Shown one piece after another: positions 45,101 to 54,885 of a stretch of 64,000 nucleotides of DNA. The stretch spans positions 1 to 64,000 of the forward strand of contig JAGHQL010000105.1 in the NCBI GenBank assembly GCA_020080175.1, given 5' to 3'. Below the pieces are notes generated by a model. The model saw only the letters and a program-made list of their open reading frames with translations, was not told the origin of the DNA and ran no database searches. Within the stretch, counting starts at the first letter, position 1; each line of letters opens with the position of its first letter. Both the position numbers and the translations under genes were made by a program. Source of the DNA: Glutinoglossum americanum. Taxonomy: Eukaryota; Ascomycota; Geoglossomycetes; Geoglossales; Geoglossaceae.

Positions 45101-47326
45101 TTCCAGCGAACTCTGGAGAGCGCGTGATATCGTTTTGAGGAAATCCTTTGCGGTACTGAGTAGGAAAGGTCAAAGTACTAACAAGAAACCGGACCCACTC
45201 CTTCAGCGGTAATTCATGCCACCCAAGATGTTGAAGTTCCGCTCTCGAAAATTCCTTTGTGTACCTGATTGGCATGGTATCTAAGCCCACAGGGAAATCG
45301 CACGGGATAGCATCGGCGTGCACATGATGCTTGGCTAACCGCAATATGATGTTCCGAGTTATCTCGACACCATTTCTAGTTTCCGTGATCAATGCTCTTG
45401 CAGATGCAAACACCGACTTTACATCATCCTCACTCGTCAAAACTTTCTTCTGAGCCCATTTCAAGAGTTCTAGAAGCTGGTTGTCGTTCAAAGCTCTTTT
45501 CTCCAGCTCCTTCTTAATGTCTCCAACTGAAATTTTCGAGATAAGCCCATTGGCCTCCAGTGCCGTAACAAACGACTCTGCAGCCTTAACGATCTCCTCT
45601 GGCAAAACTGGAATTCCACTTATAAACCCAGACACACCGTCTGCTGCCAGCCGGACCTGGTTGCTGGGAAGCACCCCGTGGCTGGAGAAGACATCAATTG
45701 GCCCATTCCCAGCCTTCCAGAATGTTCGTTGGATGATCTTTCCGACGCGCGACTGCGGGGTTGACTCCCGAAATGCAAATTGTTCAAAGGCATGAACCGC
45801 TTCCGCCAGGACGTCCGGGGCCTTCCCTCGGCCTGAATTTTCCCTCCGCGCCATCTTCTCCTTGAGGACTCTCATCTCACCGTTCCAGGCGATTCGCGCA
45901 ACAGTGCCTGCAACACGTAATATCTCTCTATTCCAATCCCCCACCCACCTCGCATTCAGATCCATTGACTCTCGCTCGACAGTGGGAATAGCCGAACTCA
46001 ATGACATGTGAGCTAGTAGGCCAGTCGTCTGGTGTGTTGGGAATCCGATGAAGATCCTACCGGACTTTGAAGGGACCACCGAATCAAAGATGCCGAGATG
46101 GTCTCCCTCACCATTCATAGGTGCCAAAGGTGACCATAGGAAGGCGAGCTTCGTGTTCTTCGGTGGTGGCTTCTTTGTGGCGCGCTCGATCTCCGTAGTA
46201 AACTCTGCCGTTACTGAAGTAGATATGTTGACATTCAGCATATGGAGGCATACCGCGGCTGTAGAGGTGGTAAGATGTATCCGCCCCTCCGCTGGCTGCT
46301 TGTCTACTATAGGCCTCGCCCCGGGCTTCTTGCTCTTGGTTATCTTCGACAATAATTGCCGAGAGATGCTACCTGCCATACTGACTTTCCGGTGCTCATT
46401 TTGAAGGACATCTGGGGCCGAACTCAGAGAACAATCCGCAACCGAAGAAACCACCGCCGACATTCTCACTACCTCCTCCTGTATCCCCGTAATTTTCATC
46501 ATGCCCTCCTTTGTCCTGTTGTTGATCTCCTTCGGGATCGCTACCGAGGCGCTCTGCTCTATATTTTTAGTCAAAACCAATAAATTCCAGCCATCCAGCC
46601 ACAGCTCGATAGTTCTTAGGTTCGCAAATGTCAGGCTTGTCGCTAAGAACTGATACAAGCCTGCCAGGTCTGGGATCTTGGACGTTGTGTTCCGGTAGTC
46701 CAGTACAAAGGATGTATTGGGAGTGTGCTCGCCCAGCTGTAGCTTTCGGGTGAATAGCGCGTTTCTCTTCCAATAAAATGCCAGTGCCTGGCTCCCTGAT
46801 ACCACAAATGGGTTCTCGCAATCGGCAAACACGCTGTAGAAGCCGACTCCGAATGCTCCGATCTTCTGTTCGTCTGGGTTGCCTTCGGCGATACTTTTGA
46901 GACGCGCCCAGTCGCTGGGAAGGAATATGTTACCGTTGTTAGAGACAACGAGACGGCAGATGGTAGAATGATTCAAAGTGTGCTGGAGGGAGGAAGCAGA
47001 ACCGCCGGTGGGATCCGCTAAGGTGGTGGTCTCGAAGCGGATGGTGACTTTCGTTGCGCAAGCATCTGCAGCGTTGGCGATTAACTCCCTCAGAACGGCC
47101 CTAGAGGAAATTGTTCTATCAGCCGACAGCCCATATAGGCAGAGCCACAGGCCGTATAGCCAGTGCCTGGTTCAAAAAAAAATTATGGAGGGAAATATCC
47201 TTTAACTCACCACCCGCTAGAATACCTCGCCAGCACCTTATCAATTAGTGCCCTTGTATTCACCGTGACGGCCTCCTCCTCCGCCTCCGAGCTCATCGCC
47301 TGTGCTCTCAATGTGCTAAAGTCCAT
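42196..47326 (-). CDS. Giant GHKL (Hsp90/sacsin-like) ATPase-domain protein, DUF3684 type, with C-terminal HExxH
   Basis: Exons 47326-47211, 47100-42403 and 42316-42196 (introns of 110 and 86 nt) give 1644 residues. The N-terminal ATPase fold shows RELIANAADA (43-52; the N box of GHKL ATPases, usually ELxxNAxDA) and GAFGVGF (120-126; the lid glycine motif), with SNNGN where DxGxG is usual. This resembles the ATP site of sacsin and Hsp90. The long middle part is repeat-poor, helical and unassigned. Near the C-terminus, VVVCHEVAHNLVKGHGAEH carries HExxH (1587-1591) with a later His and Glu, as in zinc peptidases. I recall this layout for fungal DUF3684 proteins. The start at 47326 follows a good donor/acceptor fit, joining RYSSG-W to AVLREL. 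Probably cytosolic; function unknown, a chaperone-like or peptidase role being inference. Confidence 0.85.
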
Positions 47327-48406
47327 AGCCTTAGTGTTCTCTCCGACCAAAGTCAAGCCAGTAAATTACGCTCCTTTCGAGTACTCCGAGGCCCAGCTCC
47401 TCTTAAATTTCAAGAAAAGTGATATGGGCTCGGAGGTGTATCGCAGGATGACTCATAACAATAGTTAACTGCTGGACCCACCTTCCAAAGTATCCACCGG
47501 CCTATCTTATGTAGAAAGCTAGGCGGCAGTGAATCCAGCGTTTCCGTTTGTCCCTCAGGCTCTGGGGAGTATGGACGAAACAGATGCTAGCTCAGTAGAG
47601 TGAGACCAATGCCGCTTTACCCTGTGACTTCCAAAACGGCGCGATACGAGCGGCTTCAAAGCGTTAGACACAGCGGCTCCCCTTGGATAGGTAAAACAGC
47701 AAGTATCTCACTCCACCACGCTAACATTACTTTTGTTAGTGACCGCAGTGCGGATAACCACTAGCAAGGCACTATTTATCCCATTCGTCAGCCTTGCCGG
47801 CCCCTCACCCCGGTGCCGTATTGGAGCTCACCGTTCAACCTTATCCCCTAGCTTACCCTTCGGCCTCCCCAAGTAGCTTTGGAAAGTCTAAATTTGGGGA
47901 CATTCTAAGACTCATTATATGGAAGTATACGAGCACCACTGAAAGTTCTTTATCGCGCCGACATGGCGGTAGAGTACATACACAACTGGAGCCGAGCATC
48001 AGCAACAGTGGCGAGACGGAGGACGACCAAGGGCGGCTCCAAGGATCCTAAGGCTGGTGGGTGATGTCAGCCATACCTGTTCGTTACTTAGATATTTCGT
48101 GAGCGGCACCAATTAGTTAAGTCAGATTTCGGGACTGTGTAGTAAATTCTAAGCAACTAGAGTGCTTCGCTTATCATTCAACCGTTCTGCGCAAAGACTA
48201 GCAAGTTATTTATTATCACTAACGTTATTGTTAGCGTCGAGTCCCAAAAGTAATAGCGCCTGGTTCAAGCTGAGGGTGGGGAGTTCCCGGGAGGGCACGC
48301 ACGTGATGTGTCGGTGATAAACTCATCGCTTTCCCAGCTACTCAACAGCCAAGTAACCAACCCCCTCGAACCACTTTAGCACCCACTTTAGACAGCCGTT
48401 TCCGCG
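47327..48406. other. No gene recognised
   Basis: The promoter side of the GHKL gene, then degenerate DNA; the frame at 47794-48051 has no domain. Confidence 0.4.
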
Positions 48407-50112
48407 ATGCGCCTCCTACATGCAATCACGCTTAAACCTGAAGAATTCAACAGCAACGAGATTCCTGAGTAGGCTGTATTATCGCATACATGGGGAAAGG
48501 AAGAGGTGTCTTTCCGGGATATGGAAAGACAGGGAATCCGGAAATCAGGCAATGCGCGAAGCGGGCTGGCGCAGACGGCTTAGAATACATTTGGGTCGAC
48601 ACCTGTTGTATAGACAAGAGTAGTAGCGCAGAGCTCCCGGAGGCCATCAATTTGATGTATCGCTGGTACAAAAATGCGGATGTGTGCTACGTATACCTGG
48701 CTGACGTGACTGCGAATGAGAACCCCAAATTTGCTAATTCCGCCTTCGCGAGGATCAGGTAGTTTAGAAGAGGGTGGGCCCTCCAAGAACTCATCGCGCC
48801 TTCGCATTTGGTGTTCTTTGCAAACGATTGGCGTATAATCGGGACAAAGTTAAGCCTGGCGGATCCAATATGGAGAATCACTAGCACCGATGTTAGGACT
48901 CTCCCCGGTGAAGACCCAGGAAACATCAGCGTAGCACGAAGGATGTCATGGGCATCAAGGAGGAAAACGACGAGAGTTGAAGATGTCGCATATTGCCTAG
49001 TGGGTCTGTTTGATGCCGATATGCCGCCACTACATGGGGAGGAAGATAAGCCATTTCTAAAACTCTAGGAAGAAGTCATAAAGCAATCAGATGGCCAGTC
49101 CCTCTTCGCGTGGGCTGATCATACAGCCTCGGTCATGTCTTGCCGGGGTTTTTCGGCAGCATCTCCTACCGACTCTGCCGGTTCTCATGATATAGACCTA
49201 TTTCGCAACTGGGGGAACAGCGACACTTATTTTATGACCAATAGAGGCCTGGCCATAAAGCTATCTCTAGTGCATTCCGAAGACGAACATGGTATATACC
49301 TTGCTGGCCTTGACTGCCAACGGGCGAATGACCTTAATCGCGACGACCCCTACAACCGATGCTAGATCTATCTAAGACGGCGATACCAGGAGGAAATCAA
49401 CATGTCAGAGTACGGCCAAGTAGGATCGCAACCCGCGAGCCGGAAGGTCAATCCAAAAGTAAGCCTACAAGCGTCCTCATTAGGCAGAAAGTCCTAACCC
49501 CCACACATGGCGATACCGACCGAACCTTTGGATCCCTGGTCCGGTCAATGATACCAAATATATATAGCTTCCCCCTATCGGTAGTTCACCTATACTCTCA
49601 ATGGAACCCGGAGAACAAGGCCCTCCAGCTAATTGCGGGGTCGATGAGCACACCCGGAAGTTTAAAGAATACTGGAGTAGGGCGGGAAAGGCGCGATGGG
49701 GCATGTAGAGCCCTACTATCTAGAAATAGTGGATATCGATTTGTGGCGTACCTAGGAACCGAATTCGAGCACTGTGGGTGGTCCGCGGGAATAAAGGTGG
49801 AGCATTGGGATGGGGGTGCTGCCCGTTCGGACAAGGCCAATTCGGAAGCACAGTGTAACAGGCATAGCTAGGGTGTGACGGATTCAGGTACGAGTCATTC
49901 AGTACAGAGTCGCGGGTGTTCCTCTTTCACGGGGTTTCCAAGGCCGAGATCTCGACTGCACATATTGAAGTCGAGGCAAGCGTGCGGAAGGAGCTGATCC
50001 GAGGGCGGTCGGTATTTGTTACACACATTTTCTGTAAGAGTGCTCACCGCTATGTGAGGTGCCACCACGGTGCGCGACATTTTCGCTGTGACCTACGGGA
50101 TGGAGCAGCCAC
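48407..50112 (+). pseudogene. HET-domain (heterokaryon incompatibility) pseudogene
   Basis: From an ATG at 48407, the reading MRLLHAITLKPEEFN and, after an in-frame stop, AVLSHTWGKEEVSFRDM match the start of HET proteins. In a second frame follow GLEYIWVDTCCIDKSSSAEL, INLMYRWYKNADVCYVYLAD, a stop, then RRGWALQELIAPSHLVFFA and EDVAYCLVGLFDADMPPL: the three classical HET blocks in order. The downstream part (49080-50112) continues as a broken C-terminal region. I count at least one frame change and several stops, so no full protein can be made. Intact HET genes trigger cell death when unlike strains fuse. Plus strand; no intact homologue in the window. Confidence 0.85.
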
Positions 50113-50289
50113 ATAAATACGGGGGTTGCAGTCACTTTCAGCTTCCTCGCCGATGCTACTATGATCACCGTCTTCATCTAGAGAAGGTGTGGGGGTCCGC
50201 TGTCGCCGAGTGCGACGCCGAGAGAGTACTACTAGCCAAGTTCATTGCTTCTTTGCCACCCTCTTTGACCTCCACTATGGTCACTTTAC

Positions 50290-50880
50290 GCCCACATTCT
50301 ACTCCCTGTTGCTTCCTTGTCTGCTTTTCCTTCTTTTTTTGGTTGCATGCCGTTTGTTACTGATGCTCTTTCTGCAACTCCGGCTCTAGCAAATGCTATA
50401 ATGGCCGCCTTCCCAATCTCGTTGATCAAAATGCATAGTTCCGGATTTCCGTCACCTAAAAGTTGGATTAATGCTTCAACAGAATGAGTGGCTTCTACTC
50501 TATTTCTTAGTGTTTGAAGATATGTAGGAATGGATGGCCGAGATGGTATAAAAGGCCGAGCAGGAAGCTTTTGCGAAACAGCTGGATTAAATGGAATTAG
50601 TCCAGATTTCTAAAACTCAAACTATATTTGACTTGGTAATCGCCTCAGGCTGCACTTGTGGGTGAAGCTCTAAAAATTCTGCTTTAGCTATACGTAATTT
50701 GCCCATTCAAAGTGATTACCTACTTCTCAGCAAAGCCAATGCTTAAGCAACAAAAACACTTCAACATTCAATAGCTAAAACATGTGTCATATATGTGCTA
50801 ATAAGCAGAGGAAAATCTTCTTAAATTAGGGGAGTATTGCATAAATGCTTTCTTCTCCGCCCTGCCCGTACGGCAGTAGT
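50290..50880 (-). mobile_element. Relic of a Fot1/pogo-type DNA transposon (transposase C-terminal part)
   Basis: On minus the sequence reads, in slightly changing frames, CLLAHI-HMF-LLNVEVF-LLKHWL, WANYVRIAKAEFLELHPQ, ITKSNIV, then GLIPFNPAV, LPARPFIPSRPSIPTY and ALIQLLGDGNPEL. This is the order after the last catalytic acidic residue in DDE_1/pogo transposases (LPPHTSHLLQPLD, then VFxPLK, then the GLxPFNP block). Only this C-terminal fragment is seen, with stops and frame changes. No terminal inverted repeats were found. Confidence 0.65.
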
Positions 50881-51184
50881 CAGGCTATGATCATCTAAAC
50901 CTAAGGGCAACCCAACCCACGCCGCTCCCAAGGATGTATGCCCAAGGATTGTGGTTGTCGTATCACGAAAAAAACAAATGCGTGCCCCTGTTTGTGTAAA
51001 AAAAAAACCCTCCCCACGATGTACTGGTGAGAACAGCCCAACGACACACCATCAGCAAAACAGTCCCCCGCCACGCGAACCGTACAGCTTGTGAACCGCA
51101 GCCCACGAGCTGTGCGGCCCGCACAACAAGGTAAGACCTTATAACCCGTGGCAAACTTGTAACAACACCGAAGGGGCCTTAAAA
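50881..51184. other. No gene recognised
   Basis: The 3' flank of the C2H2 gene with short frames only. Confidence 0.35.
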
Positions 51185-52599
51185 TCACTTTCTCTTTCTC
51201 CTACTTTGACATTTCTCAAAGTGCCGCTTGTAGTTATCATTCCTTGGCGTCCTGTACCCGCACTCGCAGGCGAGTTGCGGGCTTGGAAATAAGTCCTGAT
51301 GGGCAGTGCTCCTGTGGCGTTCCAGGGACCTAGAGCCCTTCAAGACGCGGCCACAGGCCCTGACCCCGCATATGGTCGACTCGCGAGCGCTTAAATGCCG
51401 GCTATCGCTCAATCAGTAAGTTTATCACTGTTTTGAGTTGGAGGGAGAACAATTACTTGAGCTGACGTTTGTCGACAAAGTCTCGCGAGCATTGCGGACA
51501 CTTGCGACGTGATATGCGAGGTAAGAGCACTCGAGATGATTCGGAAACGGTTGGCAGCGGCTGGGCCTTTGTCGGGCTAAGCGCCGGTGGCGGGGAAGGC
51601 TTATCTGGACCGTCGGACTGTGTAGTGAGGCTGAGATCAAGAGGATGCGATTGTTGCGACCAAGATTGGTTGAATTGCGTAAGGTCGCAGTGCTCGAAAG
51701 TTAAGGCTCCATCATTGGGTGGTATTGGATATGTCTCCATGTTAACTCGGTCAGAGGAAGGCAAGGAAGAATGATCGCTAAAACTAATATCCCAGTCACT
51801 TGCGGGATCAACATCGGCAGTAAAATCCAGCCCGGTTTCGGGGGCAGCACATTCAAGAGAAAAGCCGAAAGGATCATCCCCTCTTTTTTCAGGTGCAGGT
51901 TGATAGCTCAGATCCTCATCGTACCTCGGTTGGATAACACCAGGACTGATGCTTGAACACAAGGCAGGTGATCCTGTACTAAACCGATCTTCCCACGCTG
52001 AATCAAAAAAGGAATCTTCCAACAACTGAGTCTCCGGAATAAGGCTCGAACTTAGGGAAAGATCTTCGACCGCCGAGGGCCGAACACGCTTCGACAAGCG
52101 GGCGGTGTCGTCGGGTTCGCACTCAATAATCGTAAGGAAGTCACCGCATCCTTGTAGTGGGCTGGGACCACTGTGCGTTACGTGATGATCATAGTAATTA
52201 GCAGGGATGGCGTGGGCGCGAAGACAGCAAGTCCCCGCGCGACCTCGTCAACTGCGATTTAAATAAGGGGGGAGGCTAGCCTGGCGGAGACGAACGTCAG
52301 CGCGTGGGCCAGAAGAACAGCAAACCTGGGGAGACTTACCCGCTAGGACGGGAGCTCTAAGATACGGAATTCCAAAAAGTAGGCGCACTAAGTGTAAGTA
52401 ACGTTAAACAACAGATGAGAATAGATGAGATTGAGGATTTTGAGCGACCCGACCAGATTGGCCGGTGCCAGCGGTGGCCCAGAGAGGGATGAGAAGGAAA
52501 GGAAGGAGGGGAGGTGGGCGTACTTAAATCTAACTCACAAGCGGTAGGCAACCGTGGATCAATCCTATCGATAACCACCGAAGAGCGACGACGCTGCAT
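51185..52599 (-). CDS. C2H2 zinc-finger protein, putative transcription regulator
   Basis: The 3' part is well supported: a long acidic, Ser/Pro-rich region, then a spliced zinc-finger region with CPQCSRDFVDKRQL-N-RHLS, CGVRACGRVLKGSRSLERHRSTAH (read across an intron at 51402-51456) and CECGYRTPRNDNYKRHFEKC, ending in a basic SRRKRK tail that could be a nuclear signal. The first finger is incomplete after its first His. No in-frame ATG precedes the acidic region in its own exon. A model with two small 5' exons (52599-52539 and 52387-52340, then 52243-51457 and 51401-51185) starts at an ATG, keeps frame at all joins and gives 370 residues. Its 5' exons rest only on splice signals, one of which (GACGAG acceptor) is poor. 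Likely a nuclear DNA-binding protein; target unknown. Confidence 0.55.
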
Positions 52600-52679
52600 C
52601 AGTAGCGGTCGATTGGGCACACTGCGCCAAGAACCAAGCTGAGGCTCTTCGCGGCCGCTCTTCTGAACCAATAGACCCC

Positions 52680-53104
52680 CAGCTTAAAGCGGCAGCGACA
52701 TTACACCTGGTCCATAGTCTTCACCGCCTCCGAGTGAGGCCGGTCCCCACGACCAACCAAAGGTTCACGGGGCCTCGCTGCCCTTACTGGCTATAATACC
52801 TTGAGAGCGCGGGATGCCCGCAACGAAAACGCAATCCCATCCAACAAAGCGCATAAAAGCAGCGAGCGAAACACACAACCCACCGGGCGGCGAGGGGTTT
52901 CCTTCCCCATCTACCCATCGCAGACAAGCAGCCGTGGTGAGCAAGTCTGCGCCATCCCACCCGCAAAAGCACCATCTCCCCCCTCCAAAAAAAAAAACGC
53001 CTCGGCTGCATACTTTGTGTTTTTTTTCTTTTCATCATCGGAGGTTTGAGCGTGTTTTCGGCGGTGGGCGAGTTGCAGCTGTCGCTTGTTGCGGGCCTGG
53101 GACG
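52680..53104. other. No gene recognised
   Basis: A purine/pyrimidine-skewed intergenic stretch with an A run near 52990 and T runs near 53020. No domain-bearing frame. Confidence 0.35.
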
Positions 53105-53980
53105 CCCGAGTGAGGCCCCCCATTTCTCTGGGCCTGTCGCTTCCTTCCGTTATGGCTGGGGGGGGGGGGGTTGAGGCCTGGCGTCTCTGCCAACCACCAC
53201 GACCGACTGCTTCTTGGCTTCAAAAGATGCGTTTCGTGTGCCGGCTGAGGCCACCCGCTGTTAGCCTATCGTTTCTCTCCGCTCGGAGCTGGTGGTGGCA
53301 TCGTCGGTGTCGGTGTCTTGTTGACCGGCACCTCCTCTTATCACCGCAATCGCTTCTAAGTTTTTAAAGATGCGTTTGTTTTGCGCGCCGGTTGAGGCCA
53401 CCCCGTTTTTGGCCTATCGCTTCTCTCCCTTCAGAGTTGGTGTCGGGATCCTGGGACCTAATATCTCCCCTTATTGCCACAATCGCTTCTAGCCTTTAAA
53501 CACGCGCTCGTGTGCTAATTGAGGCCCCCCACTTTTATCCTATCAGAATCCAGATAACCTTGTAGGAACCTCTTGAGGCCTACTCTTCCACCCTATCGCT
53601 ATTTTCATCCTGTCCGAAAAGCCTCCTGGGGCTCGCGATCTTCGCTTATCGTTAATTTCTGCCAGCTACATGAAACCAGAAGCGCACTCGTGAGGCCCGG
53701 TATCTCCTCCTATCATCACGCTTCTTGGTTTCGAGATAGGTTTGCACCCCCTGAGGCCACCTATTGTATCCTATCGCCTTGCGGTCGAAACCCAGGGAAA
53801 ATCATGCCTGCATCTTGAGGCCTGCTGTATTCTCCCATCACCACCCTAGCCCGTTCGGGGAACATGCATGCAAAACTCCTGACGGCGGCGACTTTTACCA
53901 ACGGCGATTTTGCTAGCGGGGCTGATCCGGCAATATCACCATGAGGCCCTCTCTTTCCACCAATCGATATCATCTCCGTA
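53105..53980 (+). repeat. Degenerate tandem array with ~63-bp period
   Basis: The heptamer TGAGGCC occurs ten times, at 53111, 53172, 53246, 53393, 53520, 53574, 53691, 53752, 53816 and 53942. Gaps cluster near 55-75 bp or twice that, and weaker matches fill the double gaps (near 53320, 53455 and 53630). Most copies are followed 8-20 bp later by CCTATCG or CCTATCA, and several by CGCTTCT and AAAGATGCG-like blocks. A twelve-G run sits before the second unit. It is non-coding and upstream of the gene at 54180. Confidence 0.7.
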
Positions 53981-54179
53981 CAAGGACTTCTCCGTCTTGA
54001 TATTTGACAGCGGGTGCCCCAACGTGGCAGCGATGCTAATATCACTACTTAAATCCAAGGGCATCCTGCTCGGACTCGCGCTCAAAGCTCTTATCCAAAG
54101 CCCTTCTACCATCCCCCCTTCTACCATCCTCTAGTAAAAACAAATCCATAACCCATCACCGCTTTCAGAAACTTCAAAA

Positions 54180-54680
54180 ATGACGTTCTCTGCCCCAAAG
54201 ACGACTTTACCACGGCCCGAGGCTATGCTGAGAGACTTGGATGAACTCTCGAAGCTGAGCCAGGCTGTGCTTCACCAGCCTACGTATACCTCTACGACAT
54301 GCGACGGTAATGGTCGACCTACTCAATATCACAACACAGCGAGTACGCTCCCAGCCCTCAAGGGCTACAAACCTACCCCAGCACGTCAGCAAACCAAAGC
54401 GGCAATAAGCGAGCATTCTTCCACGCAGGCGCAGATGAGACCTCACCGGCCCCATTCCGCCGCCGCTCTAGCCGAACCAGCGGGAACCCAAACGGCGACT
54501 CTGAAGTATCACTCCACCCCCCGACCTTGGCGAGAAGCCCGCCACCCCGCAAACATGAGTACCATCAGCCAGGCCAACCCCTCCCCAATGGAGAGGTGGG
54601 AGCGAGAAGGCATCAGAGATCAACCGTGGAATGGGGTGATAGGAGTATACGTTGAAGATAATAATTTCGGCAAGTGGTGA
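54180..54680 (+). CDS. Small hypothetical protein
   Basis: A single open frame of 166 residues with a good start context (CAAAAATGA). It is polar, rich in Thr, Pro, Gln and Ala, without signal peptide, membrane span or cysteines, and probably disordered. The C-terminus (PSPMERWEREGIRDQPWNGV) is the only part that looks conserved-like. It lies 200 bp from the tail-to-tail ZNFX1-type gene and after the 63-bp array, which may hold its promoter. I do not recognise a family; it could be a lineage-specific gene or a chance frame. Confidence 0.45.
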   Translation: MTFSAPKTTLPRPEAMLRDLDELSKLSQAVLHQPTYTSTTCDGNGRPTQYHNTASTLPALKGYKPTPARQQTKAAISEHSSTQAQMRPHRPHSAAALAEPAGTQTATLKYHSTPRPWREARHPANMSTISQANPSPMERWEREGIRDQPWNGVIGVYVEDNNFGKW

Positions 54681-54885
54681 CGCTCAGGGATGGGGAGATT
54701 TCACGGAGGAAGGCGCCTGATCGGCGATGGAATCAAAGCTGGAGGGGACCAAAAGCGTTGGGAGCAAAAAAAGCGGATCTAGAGAAGACAGGAAGACAAT
54801 TCAAAGGAATCTCCAAGATGTATTTTCAGACGAGAAAAACAATTTAAATATTTAAATTCCATGACACCCTGCCACCCCTCTCGTC

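Noticed and set aside
52357-52671. Independent 104-codon gene on minus
   Set aside because: Non-ATG start; its useful part is better explained as 5' exons of the C2H2 gene.
53105-53980. CRISPR-like array
   Set aside because: Eukaryotic context, diverged units and no uniform repeat/spacer lengths; a degenerate tandem array fits better.
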